A stretch of 64,000 nucleotides of DNA from Luteococcus sp048595755 (GCF_048595755.1 NZ_CP184360.1:248001-312000); one strand, 5' to 3'; shown: positions 34,147-43,563, numbered from the stretch's first letter. The notes: generated by a model from the letters alone, not told the origin. Made by a program: numbers and translations.

Positions 34147-34839
34147 ATGCACATCGCTGAAGGTTTTTTGTCACCCGCGCACTGCGCACTCTGGTTCGCC
34201 GCCAGCACCCCCTTCGTCATCCATGGGGCCCGAGCTGTCATCGCCGAGGCTCGCCGCAGCCCCGAGAACAAGCTCATCCTCGCCGCGGCCGGCGCCTTCA
34301 CCTTCGTCCTGTCGGCCATCAAGCTGCCCAGCGTCACGGGCAGTTCGTCGCACCCCACCGGCACCGGGTTGGGCGCGGTGCTCTTCAAACCACCCGTGAT
34401 GGCCTTCCTGGGCACCGTCGTGCTGGTCTTCCAGGCCTTGCTGCTGGCCCACGGCGGGCTGACCACGCTGGGCGCCAATGCCTTCTCGATGGCGATCGCC
34501 GGCCCCTGGGCCGGTTACGCCGTCTTCGTGCTGTGCCGCCGGGTGGGTCTTGATCCCGCCGTGGGCATCTTCGGCGCCATGATGACCGCCAATCTGACCA
34601 CCTATGCCGTCACCTCCTTCCAGCTGGCCCTGGCCTACCCCGATGCCGCCAGTGGTTTCCCGGGTGCCCTGGGCAAGTTCCTGGGCGTCTTCGCCATCAC
34701 CCAGATCCCGCTGGCCGTCATGGAGGGGCTGGTGGGCGTGCTGGTGCTGCGCTTCCTGGGCAGCGTCGCACTGCCCGAACTGCAGCGCCTGGGCGTGACC
34801 GGCGCCAAGACCACCACCAAGGAGGCCGTCCATGTCTGA
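34147..34839 (+). CDS. cbiM: Energy-coupling factor cobalt transporter, CbiM
   Basis: 230 residues, ATG 34147. The N-terminus MHIAEGFL is the metal-binding start of CbiM/NikM, where the amino group and His2 bind Co2+. Six to seven membrane helices, with KLPSVTGSSSHPTGTGLGA, a family signature. It is the substrate-binding S component of the CbiMNQO importer. Directly under the cobalamin riboswitch. Overlaps cbiN by 8 nt. Confidence 0.96.
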   Translation: MHIAEGFLSPAHCALWFAASTPFVIHGARAVIAEARRSPENKLILAAAGAFTFVLSAIKLPSVTGSSSHPTGTGLGAVLFKPPVMAFLGTVVLVFQALLLAHGGLTTLGANAFSMAIAGPWAGYAVFVLCRRVGLDPAVGIFGAMMTANLTTYAVTSFQLALAYPDAASGFPGALGKFLGVFAITQIPLAVMEGLVGVLVLRFLGSVALPELQRLGVTGAKTTTKEAVHV

Positions 34840-35170
34840 GCGGATCAGCTCCCCCCGTCCTCGGGCCTGGGTCAGCGCCCTGCTGGTGGCGGCCGTGGTC
34901 GCCATCTTCGCCCTCTCGATGGCCCTGGCGCCTCGCCCCGACGACGAGAGCGTCGAGGCCTTCGGCGGCACCGACGCGGCAGCCACCGAGGCCCTGGCGG
35001 CCCAGGGCGTCGAGCCATGGTTCGAGCCGATCTTCGAGCCCGGCTCCGGTGAGATCGAATCGGGGCTCTTCGCGCTGCAGGCGGCCGCGGGCGCCGGGGT
35101 CCTGGGCTTTGCCCTGGGCAACCTGCGCGGCCGACGAGCCGAACGCGATCGTCAGTCCTTGGCCGACTGA
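34832..35170 (+). CDS. cbiN: Cobalt transporter small subunit CbiN
   Basis: 112 residues, two membrane helices (about 13-33 and 80-101) with an acidic extracytoplasmic loop (PRPDDESVEAFGGTD; WFEPIFEPGSGEIESGLFALQ). CbiN loads metal onto CbiM. Its start overlaps the cbiM stop. Confidence 0.93.
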   Translation: MSERISSPRPRAWVSALLVAAVVAIFALSMALAPRPDDESVEAFGGTDAAATEALAAQGVEPWFEPIFEPGSGEIESGLFALQAAAGAGVLGFALGNLRGRRAERDRQSLAD

Positions 35171-35171
35171 C

Positions 35172-35957
35172 ATGCCGTTGACCAGCATCGACGATGCCGC
35201 CTGGGCCAGCCCCTGGCGGCATCGTCGCGTGGGCGAGAAGGCGCTGCTGAGCGGTGGGCTGGTCCTCACCGCGGCCGCCGCGCCCGCCTGGCCGGGAACC
35301 TTGCTGGTCTCCGCGGTGGCGCTGGGTGCTCTGGTGGGGCCTGCCCGCATCCGGCCGGCGACGCTGGCACGCGTGATGGCGGCACCGCTGCTCTTCGTCA
35401 CCGTGGGTGCCGCCTCCGTCGCGGTACGGCTGGGCGCCGCCCCCGTCGCGGCCGATCCCGGCTGGCAGTGGGGCCCGGTGGGCATCGGACCCGACGGGCT
35501 GCGGCAGGCAGTCGCCCTGCTGGGCCATGGCGTGGCCGGAGCCCTGGCGGTGATGGTCTTGGCGGCCACCACCCCGATGGTCGACCTGGTCACCTGGGGA
35601 CGACGCTGGCGAATCCCCGACGCACTGTTGGAGATCGCGTCGCTCACCTACCGACTGGTGTGGGTCCTGCTGGCCACCGCCACGGCGATCCGACGGGCCC
35701 AGACGGCCCGTCTGGGCGACGCCGCCCCGCTTTCCCGCCGGCTGCGGGCCACCGCCGACGCGATGGGCAGCGTCCTGGTGCGCGCCTGGCACCAGTCCCT
35801 GCGGCTGGAACAAGGGCTGGCCGGACGGGGCTACGAGTCCTCGCTGACCACGCTGGCGCCCCGACGTGCGGCATCGTGGCCCTTCGTCGTCGTCAGCACC
35901 CTCTGCCTGGTCCTCATCTGGCTGCTGGTGGCCTGGAGCGGGGCCCACCATGGGTGA
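35172..35957 (+). CDS. cbiQ: Cobalt transporter transmembrane subunit CbiQ
   Basis: 261 residues, ATG 35172 just after the cbiN stop. About five to six membrane helices and the T-component features SLTYRLVWVLLATATAIRRAQ and GLAGRGYESSL, which couple to the ATPase. The last codons overlap the cbiO ATG at 35950. Confidence 0.93.
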   Translation: MPLTSIDDAAWASPWRHRRVGEKALLSGGLVLTAAAAPAWPGTLLVSAVALGALVGPARIRPATLARVMAAPLLFVTVGAASVAVRLGAAPVAADPGWQWGPVGIGPDGLRQAVALLGHGVAGALAVMVLAATTPMVDLVTWGRRWRIPDALLEIASLTYRLVWVLLATATAIRRAQTARLGDAAPLSRRLRATADAMGSVLVRAWHQSLRLEQGLAGRGYESSLTTLAPRRAASWPFVVVSTLCLVLIWLLVAWSGAHHG

Positions 35958-36828
35958 CGGCGTCCCTGGCAGCGCCCCAGCTACCCCTGCCCCGGTTGCC
36001 CCTGCCCTGAGCGCCGTCGGCTTGGAGGCAGACCACGGTGGCCCGCCGGTGCTGCGGCAGGCCACCATCGAGGTTCCCGCGGGCTCCCGGATGGCGCTGC
36101 TGGGCGCCAACGGGTCGGGCAAGACCACCCTGCTTCGCTGCCTGTCCGGTGCTCTGGCCCCCACCGCGGGGACGGTGTGCGTGGCGGGACAGGCGATGCA
36201 GACCAGCCGCTCGGGTCTTCGTCGGCGCCGACGCCTGGTGCAGTTGGTGCTGCAGGACCCCGACGACCAGCTCTTCAGCGCCGACGTGACCCAGGACGTG
36301 TCCTTCGGCCCGATGAACCTGGGGCTGTCCGAGGCCGAGGTGCAGGACCGGGTGGCGCAGGCCTTGTCACTGCTGGGCATCAGCCACCTTGCCGACCGCC
36401 CCACCCACCACCTGTCCTATGGGGAACGCAAGCGAGTGGCCACCGCCGGAGCGGTCGCGATGCGGCCCCAGGTGCTGTTGCTGGACGAGCCCACCGCGGG
36501 TCTGGATCCCGTCGGGGTGCACGAGATGTTGGACTCGCTGGAGCAGCTCTTGGCCGGTGGCACCACCGTGCTGCTGGCCACCCACGACGTCGACCTGGCC
36601 TTGGCCTGGGCGGACCACGCCGCCGTGGTGCTGGACGGCAGGGTGCACCAGGGGCCCGCGCCGCGGCTGCTGGCCGATGCCGAACTGCTGCGGGCCGCCC
36701 GACTGCACCGCCCCTGGCCGCTGGAGCTCGCGGCACGACTCGGCCTGTCCCGTCACGGCCCGCCCGAGGCGGCACCCCGCCATCTGGACGACATCGTGGC
36801 CCTGCTCCAGGGCTCGCGAAAGCTGTGA
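35950..36828 (+). CDS. cbiO: Cobalt transporter ATPase CbiO
   Basis: 292 residues. One ABC ATPase domain: Walker A GANGSGKTT, Q-loop LVLQDPDDQLFSADV (the QLF form typical of ECF ATPases), signature LSYGERKRVA, Walker B VLLLDEPTAGLDP. Start ATG 35950 overlaps cbiQ. Powers cobalt import with CbiMNQ. Confidence 0.94.
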   Translation: MGDGVPGSAPATPAPVAPALSAVGLEADHGGPPVLRQATIEVPAGSRMALLGANGSGKTTLLRCLSGALAPTAGTVCVAGQAMQTSRSGLRRRRRLVQLVLQDPDDQLFSADVTQDVSFGPMNLGLSEAEVQDRVAQALSLLGISHLADRPTHHLSYGERKRVATAGAVAMRPQVLLLDEPTAGLDPVGVHEMLDSLEQLLAGGTTVLLATHDVDLALAWADHAAVVLDGRVHQGPAPRLLADAELLRAARLHRPWPLELAARLGLSRHGPPEAAPRHLDDIVALLQGSRKL

Positions 36829-36859
36829 CAGCATGAATGGTCCCATCGTGAGGAAGAGC

Positions 36860-37630
36860 ATGAACCGATCCATCCCACGCCCCACCGAGGGCAGCCTGGC
36901 ACCACTCGAGGCAGGCACCGTCACCCTGGTGGGCGGCGGCCCCGGCGACCCCGGGCTTCTCACCGTCGCGGGGCTGCAGGCCCTGCAGCAGGCCGACGTG
37001 GTGCTGGTCGACCACCTGGCCCCGCAGGAGTCACTGGCCCAGTGTCGGCCCGACTGCGAACAGGTCTGGGTGGGCAAGCTGCCGCGCGGCGAGTTCGTCG
37101 CGCAGGAGCGGATCAACGAGCTGCTGGTGAAACATGCGCTGGCAGGCCGACGCGTGGTGCGCTTCAAGGGCGGCGACAACTTCGTCTTCGGGCGCGGCGG
37201 CGAGGAATGGCAGGCCTGTGCCCAGGCAGGGGTGGCCGTGCGGATCATCCCCGGGGTCACCTCCAGCGTCGCGGCCCCGGCACTGGCCGGCATCCCGGTG
37301 ACGCATCGCAGTCTGGTGCAGGGCTTCACGGTGGTCAGCGGCCACGTCCCGCCCGGTGACCCGCGCAGCCAGCTGGACTGGGCGGCGCTGGCCGCCACCC
37401 GCACCACGCTGGTGGTGCTGATGGGGGTGAAGTACCTGCCCCAGATCGCCGAGGCGCTGGTGCAGCACGGCATGGATCCGCAGACCCCCGCCGCGGTGGT
37501 GGAGCGGGCCGGCCAACCGCAGATGCGGCAGGTGCGTGGGCCACTGGGCCAGATCGCCACACTCTCGCGTGACGTGCACCCACCGGCGGTCACGGTGATC
37601 GGCGAGGTGGCCGGGCTTCAGCTCGGCTGA
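36860..37630 (+). CDS. cobA: Uroporphyrinogen-III C-methyltransferase (SUMT)
   Basis: 256 residues from ATG 36860 (GAGGAA upstream); ATG 36833 is an alternative. SUMT motifs: VGGGPGDPGLLT, VRFKGGDNFVFGRGGEE, IPGVTSSVAAPA. Uses two S-adenosylmethionine molecules to make precorrin-2, the branch point to B12 and sirohaem. Lies 31 nt after cbiO, so probably under the same riboswitch. Its last 13 bases overlap the end of cobK on the other strand. Confidence 0.94.
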   Translation: MNRSIPRPTEGSLAPLEAGTVTLVGGGPGDPGLLTVAGLQALQQADVVLVDHLAPQESLAQCRPDCEQVWVGKLPRGEFVAQERINELLVKHALAGRRVVRFKGGDNFVFGRGGEEWQACAQAGVAVRIIPGVTSSVAAPALAGIPVTHRSLVQGFTVVSGHVPPGDPRSQLDWAALAATRTTLVVLMGVKYLPQIAEALVQHGMDPQTPAAVVERAGQPQMRQVRGPLGQIATLSRDVHPPAVTVIGEVAGLQLG

Positions 37631-38343
37631 AACCCCCTCAACCAGGCCAGCACCTCGTCGGGGTGGTGCACCTGCGGCCCGGGCAGCCGGGGCCGGCGCA
37701 GCATCACGACGTGGACCCCCAGTTGCGCGGCGGCCTCCAGCTTGGCCGCATGCGAGTCGCCACCCAGGTCACGCACCACCATCACCCGGTGCCCGCGCAG
37801 CAACCGCAGCTCGGTCTCCAGGGGCTGTGCGCCCCGCATCTGCACCACCTGCCAGCTGGCCGGACGGGGAAACCCGTCGTCGACGGCCACGCGTGCGGTG
37901 ACCGGCTCGGGCAACAGGTGGTAGTGCCACAGGGGTTGGCGACCCACGCCCAGGAAGACGGGTGCCCCCACCTGCCCCGCGGCCTGGCAGGCCAGGTCAT
38001 GGCCGTCCACCCAGGTCCAGTCGCCGGCATCGGCCCGCTCGGCCCAGCTGGGCCGCACGATGCGCATCATCGGCAGGCCCAACATGGCGCACACCCGGTG
38101 CGCATTGCGCGACATGGTGCGCGCATAGGGGTGGGTGGCGTCGACGACGGCCCAGACCTGATGACCCCGCAGCCACTGCGCCAGCCCCTGCTGGCCCCCG
38201 AAACCGCCGTGACGCACTCCCCCGGGCGGTGGGGCGTCCGTCACATCCGACGGCAGCGAGCTGACCACGTCGACCCCGCTGCCGTGCAGGGCCTCGGCCA
38301 CTCGGTGGCCGATGGTGGTTCCGGAAAGCACGAGGACGGTCAT
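37618..38343 (-). CDS. cobK: Precorrin-6A/cobalt-precorrin-6A reductase
   Basis: 241 residues from ATG 38343 (MTVLVLSGTTIGHRVAEAL); the longer open frame upstream has no family sequence. CobK/CbiJ features are the N-terminal Rossmann loop, VVDATHPYARTMSRNA, RIVRPSW, and GGDSHAAKLEAAAQLGVHVVMLRRP. It reduces the C18-C19 double bond of (cobalt-)precorrin-6A. Convergent with cobA and overlapping it by 13 nt. Confidence 0.9.
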   Translation of the reverse strand: MTVLVLSGTTIGHRVAEALHGSGVDVVSSLPSDVTDAPPPGGVRHGGFGGQQGLAQWLRGHQVWAVVDATHPYARTMSRNAHRVCAMLGLPMMRIVRPSWAERADAGDWTWVDGHDLACQAAGQVGAPVFLGVGRQPLWHYHLLPEPVTARVAVDDGFPRPASWQVVQMRGAQPLETELRLLRGHRVMVVRDLGGDSHAAKLEAAAQLGVHVVMLRRPRLPGPQVHHPDEVLAWLRGFQPS

Positions 38344-38537
38344 GACCAGCATCCAACCAGCTCCCGGGGCCCCGAAGGCTGCTCGCGCGAACGCAGCCCC
38401 CGCCACGGAGCACTCCACAACAACAGATACAAACCCACATGATCGGACTTCTGCCCAAAGATCCACCCCGAGCATTCCAAAGCCGGTGCCAGTGGGGTAG
38501 CTTTTGCGCGCAAGAGCACCAACCATAAGGAACCCTC

Positions 38538-40649
38538 ATGGCCACAGATCAGGCCAGGCAGATCATCGAACAGATCGGTGGGCCTGGGAACATCAAGAGT
38601 TTGACGCACTGCGCCACGCGGCTGCGCTTCGAACTCAACGACGCCTCGGTCGTCGACAAGACGAAGCTGGAGCAGATCCCGGGCGTCATGGGGGCGGTCC
38701 CCCAGTCCGGTGACCGCTACCAGGTTGTGATGGGCGGCGCCGTCGCCAATGCCTACTCCGACATCATGGCCCTGCCGGAGATGGGCAAGGCCGCAGCCAC
38801 CACCAAGAGCGCCGAGGACATCAAGGCCGAGGCCCGCGCCGGCGGTGTGCGCGGCAAGCACGCCTGGGTGGACTCCTTCTTCGAATTCCTGTCCGACAGC
38901 TTCCGCCCGATCCTGGGCGTGCTGCTGGGCGCCTCGCTGATCATCGCCTTCACCGCGGTGCTGGACGCCCTCAAGCTCGTCGACTTCCGCGCCGACCCCA
39001 AGCCCGCCTCGTGGCTCTTCGTCGACGCCATGTGGCGCAGCGTCTTCTTCTTCCTGCCGATCATGGTGGCCTACAACGGCGCCAAGAAGCTCAAGGTTGA
39101 CCCGTGGATCGGCGGCGCCATCATGCTGGCGCTGATGACCCCCGAGTTCAACAGCCTCAAGGACGCCGCCAACACGGTGTGCACCACCAATGCCACCCTG
39201 GGCACCGAGAGCTGCGTCGCGCGGATCTTCGGCCTGCCGCTGCAGCTCAACGAGTACGGCGGTCAGGTCTTCGTGCCGCTGATGATGGTGGCCGTGCTGG
39301 CCGTGCTCTACAGGTTCCTGCAGAAGATCTTCCCGCCGAACCTGCAGATGGTCTTCGTGCCCTTCTTCTGCCTGGCGATCATGATCCCGCTGACCGCCTT
39401 CCTGATCGGCCCGATCGGTGTCTGGCTGGGTAGCGCCATCGGCGCCGGCCTGGCCTGGATGAACACCAATGCCCCCTTCATCTTCGCGCTGGCGATCCCG
39501 ATGATCTACCCCTTCCTGGTTCCGCTGGGTCTGCACTGGCCGCTGAACGCCCTGATGCTGATCAACATCCAGGCCCTGGGCTACGACTTCATCCAGGGCC
39601 CGATGGGCGCCTGGAACTTCGCCTGCTTCGGCGCCACCGCCGGTGTGCTCGTGCTCGCCATGCGCGACAAGGACATCGTGATGCGCCAGACCGCCTCCGG
39701 TGCGCTGGCCGCCGGCCTGCTGGGTGGCATCTCCGAACCGAGCCTCTACGGCATCCACCTGCGCTTCAAGCGCATCTACCCCTCGATGCTGGTGGGCTGC
39801 TTCGTCGGTGGTCTGGTCATCGCCCTGGGCGGCCTGCTGGGCATGGCCGACGGCGGCATCAAGACCAAGGCCTTCGTCTTCACCAGCCTGCTGACCATCC
39901 CGGTCTTCAACCCGATCCTGCTCTACGTGATCGCCATCGCCGCCGCCTTCTTCACCGCCATGGCCCTGGTGATCGCGCGTGGCTACATGACCAAGGAGGA
40001 GCGCGCCGAGGCCCTGGCCACCCGCTCCGCCGCTGCCGACGACCCGCTGGCCGCTGCGGCCGGCGCTCCCGTCGAGGCTGCCCCGGTTGCGGCCGCCCCG
40101 GTGGCCGGTGGTGCCGCCGCGGCGGTGGCCGAGAAGCCCGCCAAGGCCGTCAAGCCGGCCATGCAGCCCGATGCGGTCACCGAGGTGGGCGCGCCGCTGG
40201 CCGGCCGCGTCATGCCGCTGGCCGAGGTTCCGGATCCGGTCTTCAGCGCCGGCACCGTCGGCCTGGGCGTGGGCATCGATCCCTCCGGTGACACGGTCTA
40301 CGCGCCGGCCCCCGGCAAGATCGTCGTCGCCCAGAAGACCGGCCACGCCTTCGGCATCCAGCTGGACAGCGGCGTGGAGCTGCTGGTCCACGTCGGCATC
40401 GACACCGTGAACCTCGAGGGTCGCGGCTTCGACGTCAAGGTTGCCCGCGGTGATCGTGTGGAGGCCGGCACCCCGCTGGTCACCTTCGACCGCGGCATCA
40501 TCGAGGAGGCCGGCTACTCGCTGGTCACCCCGGTGCTGGTGACCAATGCCAAGAAGTTCGCCGCCGTCGAGCAGCTGGCCACGGGTGACGTGGAGGTGGG
40601 CGACGCGGTGGTCAGCACCACGGGCAAGCCCGCCAAGCCGACTGCCTGA
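38538..40649 (+). CDS. PTS permease EIIBCA, beta-glucoside/bgl type
   Basis: 703 residues, domain order B-C-A. EIIB at 1-85 with Cys25 in LTHCATRLRF; EIIC at about 110-490 with ten membrane helices and GGISEPSLYGIHLRFK; Ala/Pro-rich linker about 500-540; EIIA at 555-700 with the phospho-histidine His618 in LLVHVGIDT. It imports and phosphorylates a sugar; the bgl-type order points to a beta-glucoside or disaccharide, but specificity is not clear. Unlike many bgl loci, no phospho-glycosidase or BglG antiterminator gene is adjacent. Confidence 0.9.
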   Translation: MATDQARQIIEQIGGPGNIKSLTHCATRLRFELNDASVVDKTKLEQIPGVMGAVPQSGDRYQVVMGGAVANAYSDIMALPEMGKAAATTKSAEDIKAEARAGGVRGKHAWVDSFFEFLSDSFRPILGVLLGASLIIAFTAVLDALKLVDFRADPKPASWLFVDAMWRSVFFFLPIMVAYNGAKKLKVDPWIGGAIMLALMTPEFNSLKDAANTVCTTNATLGTESCVARIFGLPLQLNEYGGQVFVPLMMVAVLAVLYRFLQKIFPPNLQMVFVPFFCLAIMIPLTAFLIGPIGVWLGSAIGAGLAWMNTNAPFIFALAIPMIYPFLVPLGLHWPLNALMLINIQALGYDFIQGPMGAWNFACFGATAGVLVLAMRDKDIVMRQTASGALAAGLLGGISEPSLYGIHLRFKRIYPSMLVGCFVGGLVIALGGLLGMADGGIKTKAFVFTSLLTIPVFNPILLYVIAIAAAFFTAMALVIARGYMTKEERAEALATRSAAADDPLAAAAGAPVEAAPVAAAPVAGGAAAAVAEKPAKAVKPAMQPDAVTEVGAPLAGRVMPLAEVPDPVFSAGTVGLGVGIDPSGDTVYAPAPGKIVVAQKTGHAFGIQLDSGVELLVHVGIDTVNLEGRGFDVKVARGDRVEAGTPLVTFDRGIIEEAGYSLVTPVLVTNAKKFAAVEQLATGDVEVGDAVVSTTGKPAKPTA

Positions 40650-40665
40650 ACCACCTTCCCGGCAT

Positions 40666-40699
40666 GAAGGCCGGTGTCCCGATCGGGGCACCGGCCTTC
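40666..40699. terminator. Hairpin between convergent PTS and ABC permease genes
   Basis: gaaggccggtg and caccggccttc form an 11-bp perfect stem, with an inner ccc/ggg extension. Likely bidirectional. Confidence 0.75.
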
Positions 40700-40716
40700 G
40701 TCGTGCCGGGGCGTCG

Positions 40717-41493
40717 TCACAGGTCTGCCCGCAGCAGCCGGAAGGTGCCCAGCGCACCGGGCAGGACCACCCAGACCAGCGCCGAGGTGGCCAGCATCGC
40801 CCAGCTGCGCAGGCTGGAATCCATCGTCCAGACCGGTTCGATGTTGATCCAGCCCAGAATCTCGGCCGCCCGCTGCGAGACATTGCCCAGGATGTGGGAG
40901 ACGGTGGGCCACAGCAGCAGGAAGACCAGTGGAGCGGCAGCATTGCGGGCCAGCAGGCCCCAGGCCAGGCCGGTCATCGTGGTGAAGCAGAGGCTGCCAA
41001 GAACGACCGCCAGCCGGGAGGCGTCGAAGTCCAGCAGCGCCCTGGGTGCCCCGAACACAGGCGCGGTCCAGACTGCGAGCAGGCTGATGGCCAGGCCCAG
41101 TACCAGGACCAGCACCGCTGCACCCAGCAGTACCAGCGCCTTGGCCGACAGGACGCGAGGACGGTTCGGGTCCAGGGTGAAGGTGTGCACCGCGGTGCGA
41201 CGGGTGAACTCGGAGCTGATGAGCAGGATCGACAGCACCATCAGCAGCCAGTTGCCCGGCCCCACCGCGGCACCGAGGATCCCGCTTGCCGACGGCTGGG
41301 TCTTGGCGATGGCGGCATAACCGATGCCGAAACAGGCCGACAGGGCCAGCAGGCCCGCGATGACGGCCTGGTTGGCCCGGGTGTCGAGCAATTTGTGTGC
41401 CTCGACGCGCAGGGCGCTGCCGAAGTTGATGGGACTGGGCTTGCTGGGAGTGGGCTTGCTGGGACGGGCGGCGAGTGGCTGGGTGGCGGACAT
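40717..41493 (-). CDS. ABC-2 type transporter permease
   Basis: 258 residues from ATG 41493 (AGGAAAG upstream). A Pro/Ser/Lys-rich N-terminus with a duplicated PSKP unit is followed by about six membrane helices (ANQAVIAGLLALSACFGIGY; LLMVLSILLISSEFTRRT; LVLVLGLAISLLAVW; and three more). The LLISSEFTRRTAVHTF segment is typical of ABC-2 permeases paired with a single ATPase. It lies downstream of that ATPase gene, 49 nt away. Substrate unknown. Confidence 0.82.
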   Translation of the reverse strand: MSATQPLAARPSKPTPSKPSPINFGSALRVEAHKLLDTRANQAVIAGLLALSACFGIGYAAIAKTQPSASGILGAAVGPGNWLLMVLSILLISSEFTRRTAVHTFTLDPNRPRVLSAKALVLLGAAVLVLVLGLAISLLAVWTAPVFGAPRALLDFDASRLAVVLGSLCFTTMTGLAWGLLARNAAAPLVFLLLWPTVSHILGNVSQRAAEILGWINIEPVWTMDSSLRSWAMLATSALVWVVLPGALGTFRLLRADL

Positions 41494-41542
41494 GGCTTTC
41501 CTGTTCGGTTGGTCGGGACGGTCGGATGGTCGCGGGCTGGTC

Positions 41543-42244
41543 TCAGGCGGCGCGGTCGGTGCCTGCGGTGAGGGCGAAGTACTGCGCCTCGAGGTCTGCA
41601 CTGGCCGCGACGCGCTGGTCGGCCAGCACTTGTCCGGCGCCGATCATCACGACGCTGTCGGCGATTCGCGCCACCTCGTGCAGCTGGTGGCTGCTGAACA
41701 GCACGGCGCAGCCGCGTTCGGCCCGCTGCTGCAAGAGCCCGGCGAGCCAGCGCTGCCCCTGCGGGTCAAGCCCATTGGTGGGTTCGTCGAGCACCAGCAC
41801 GGCTGGGTCGCCGAGCAGGGCCTGGGCCAATCCCAACCGCTGCCGCATGCCCATCGAGTAGCCACCCACCCGACGTCGGGCCTCGGCGCGGGTCAGCCCC
41901 ACCTCGGCCAGCACCTGGTGCACCCGTGAGGTGGGGAGCCCCTGGGTGATGGCCGCCAGACGCAGCGTCTCCAGCCCGCTGCGGCCGGGGTGGAAGCTCT
42001 CGGCATCCAGCAGCGCTCCCACCACCCGGCCGGGGTTGGGCAGTGCGCCATGGGCCTGGCCGTTGATGGTGGCGCTGCCGGAGTCGGCATGGACCAGACC
42101 GGTCAGGATGCGCAGGCAGGTGGACTTGCCGGCACCGTTGGGACCCAGGAAGCCGACGATCTGTCCTGCCGGGACGGTGAAGCTGACGTCGTCCAGGGCC
42201 CGGGTGGCACCGAAGTTCTTGTGGAGGTGGCTCATCTCGATCAT
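41543..42244 (-). CDS. ABC transporter ATPase (export type)
   Basis: 233 residues from ATG 42244. Walker A GPNGAGKST, signature YSMGMRQRLGLAQ, Walker B AVLVLDEPTNGLD, H-loop ISSHQ-like VLFSSHQL. Resembles antibiotic or bacteriocin self-protection exporters with an ABC-2 permease (here the next gene). Divergent from a histidine kinase/response regulator pair, a frequent arrangement for inducible drug-efflux systems. Confidence 0.86.
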   Translation of the reverse strand: MIEMSHLHKNFGATRALDDVSFTVPAGQIVGFLGPNGAGKSTCLRILTGLVHADSGSATINGQAHGALPNPGRVVGALLDAESFHPGRSGLETLRLAAITQGLPTSRVHQVLAEVGLTRAEARRRVGGYSMGMRQRLGLAQALLGDPAVLVLDEPTNGLDPQGQRWLAGLLQQRAERGCAVLFSSHQLHEVARIADSVVMIGAGQVLADQRVAASADLEAQYFALTAGTDRAA

Positions 42245-42302
42245 GGGTCCAGCCCATCCGAGCCATCTGGGCCGTGGCATCGGGCAGCGGGCCACTGCCC
42301 CG

Positions 42303-42338
42303 TGGCCGATGGGCCAGCCGAAACTGGCCCATCGGCCA
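42303..42338. promoter_or_regulatory. 15-bp perfect inverted repeat in the divergent ABC/two-component promoter
   Basis: tggccgatgggccag - ccgaaa - ctggcccatcggcca: two perfect 15-bp arms around a 6-nt centre, 58 nt from the ABC ATPase start and 37 nt from the kinase start. It is not at the end of a gene, so an operator for the adjacent LuxR-type regulator is more likely than a terminator. Confidence 0.55.
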
Positions 42339-42375
42339 GGGTGACCTCCCTCGACTGCAGTGCGAGGCTGGGCAG

Positions 42376-43563
42376 GTGAACATCCCGACCGTCCCGAAGC
42401 ACCCGTTGAGCGGTGGTGAATGGGTCGTCGCCATCCTCGGCTGGCTCTACTACGCCTCCCCCGCCGTCCTGGTGCTGACCTCTCCGGGGCACGGCCCCAC
42501 CACCCTCCAGCTGCTGACGATGCTCCTCCCGGGCCTGGTGGCACTGGCCCTGCTGCCGCTGCTGCCCCGCCGTCCCCGGTGGGTCACCGGCGTCATCGCC
42601 CTCTGCTGGGCGATCTCCCCACCTGCCTTCGGGCCCGCGCTGGTGGCCCAGCGCCGCTGGGCCGCCTCGGGACAACGTCGCCTCTCGGTCGGGGTCGCCT
42701 CCTTGCTGGTGCTGGCCAAGTCTGGCCACCAGCTGGGTCTGCACCTGCTGTCTCCGGGGCGGCTCTCCCCCGCCGTGGTGGAGTGGACGATCTCGATCGT
42801 CGGGATCGTGATCGCCACGCTGCTCGGATGGCTGGCGGCCAGCCACGAGGCCGAACGGCAACAGGCCCACCTCGCCCGCCGAGCCCGTGCCGAGGCGTGG
42901 GAGGCGCGCGTGGAGCAGGCCCGGCTCGCCGAGCGGGAGCGCATCGCCCGGGAGATGCACGACGTGGTCGCCCACCGCATCTCACTGGTGGCCCTCCACG
43001 CGGGGGCGCTGGCCCACGGCATGGCGGCACGCGTCGGCCCCGGGCAGCAGGAGCCCGAGGAATTGGCCATGGTGCGTCTGATCCAGGGCAATGCGCAGGC
43101 ATCGCTCGACGAACTGCGCGCCATGCTCGGCCGCCTGCGCGGCCCGGACCATCCACCGGAGCCACCGCAGCCCACCCTGGCGGACCTGGACACCCTGGTG
43201 GACGATGCCAGGCAGGTCGGCCAGCGCGTCGACCTGGTCGTCGACGGGGATCGCTCCCGCGTTCCGCAGCAGGTCTCGCGCCATGCCTACCGGATGGTCC
43301 AGGAGGCCCTCACCAATGCCCGCAAGCACGCCCCCGGTGCCCCGGTGCAGACCACCGTCGCCATCGCTGCCGACGGCGGGGTCGACCTGCGGGTGAGCAA
43401 CCCCCTGGCACCGCTGGGCGCGCCCGAGGCCTCCGGCGCCGGGCTCGGCCTGGTGGGCATCGCCGAACGCGTCGAGCAGTTGGACGGCACCCTCTGGCAT
43501 GGTGTGCGTGACGGGCACTTCGTCCTGGAGGCGAAGCTGCCGACGCGGGGAGGAGCACGATGA
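42376..43563 (+). CDS. Sensor histidine kinase (HisKA_3 type)
   Basis: 395 residues from GTG 42376. N-terminal half has about five membrane helices with short loops and no large extracellular domain; dimerisation/phospho-acceptor region ERERIAREMHDVVAHRIS with His195; ATPase domain with VQEALTNARKHAP and GAGLGLVGIAERV. Intramembrane sensing of membrane stress or antibiotic is a common role for this type. Its stop overlaps the response regulator ATG (ATGA). Confidence 0.9.
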   Translation: MNIPTVPKHPLSGGEWVVAILGWLYYASPAVLVLTSPGHGPTTLQLLTMLLPGLVALALLPLLPRRPRWVTGVIALCWAISPPAFGPALVAQRRWAASGQRRLSVGVASLLVLAKSGHQLGLHLLSPGRLSPAVVEWTISIVGIVIATLLGWLAASHEAERQQAHLARRARAEAWEARVEQARLAERERIAREMHDVVAHRISLVALHAGALAHGMAARVGPGQQEPEELAMVRLIQGNAQASLDELRAMLGRLRGPDHPPEPPQPTLADLDTLVDDARQVGQRVDLVVDGDRSRVPQQVSRHAYRMVQEALTNARKHAPGAPVQTTVAIAADGGVDLRVSNPLAPLGAPEASGAGLGLVGIAERVEQLDGTLWHGVRDGHFVLEAKLPTRGGAR

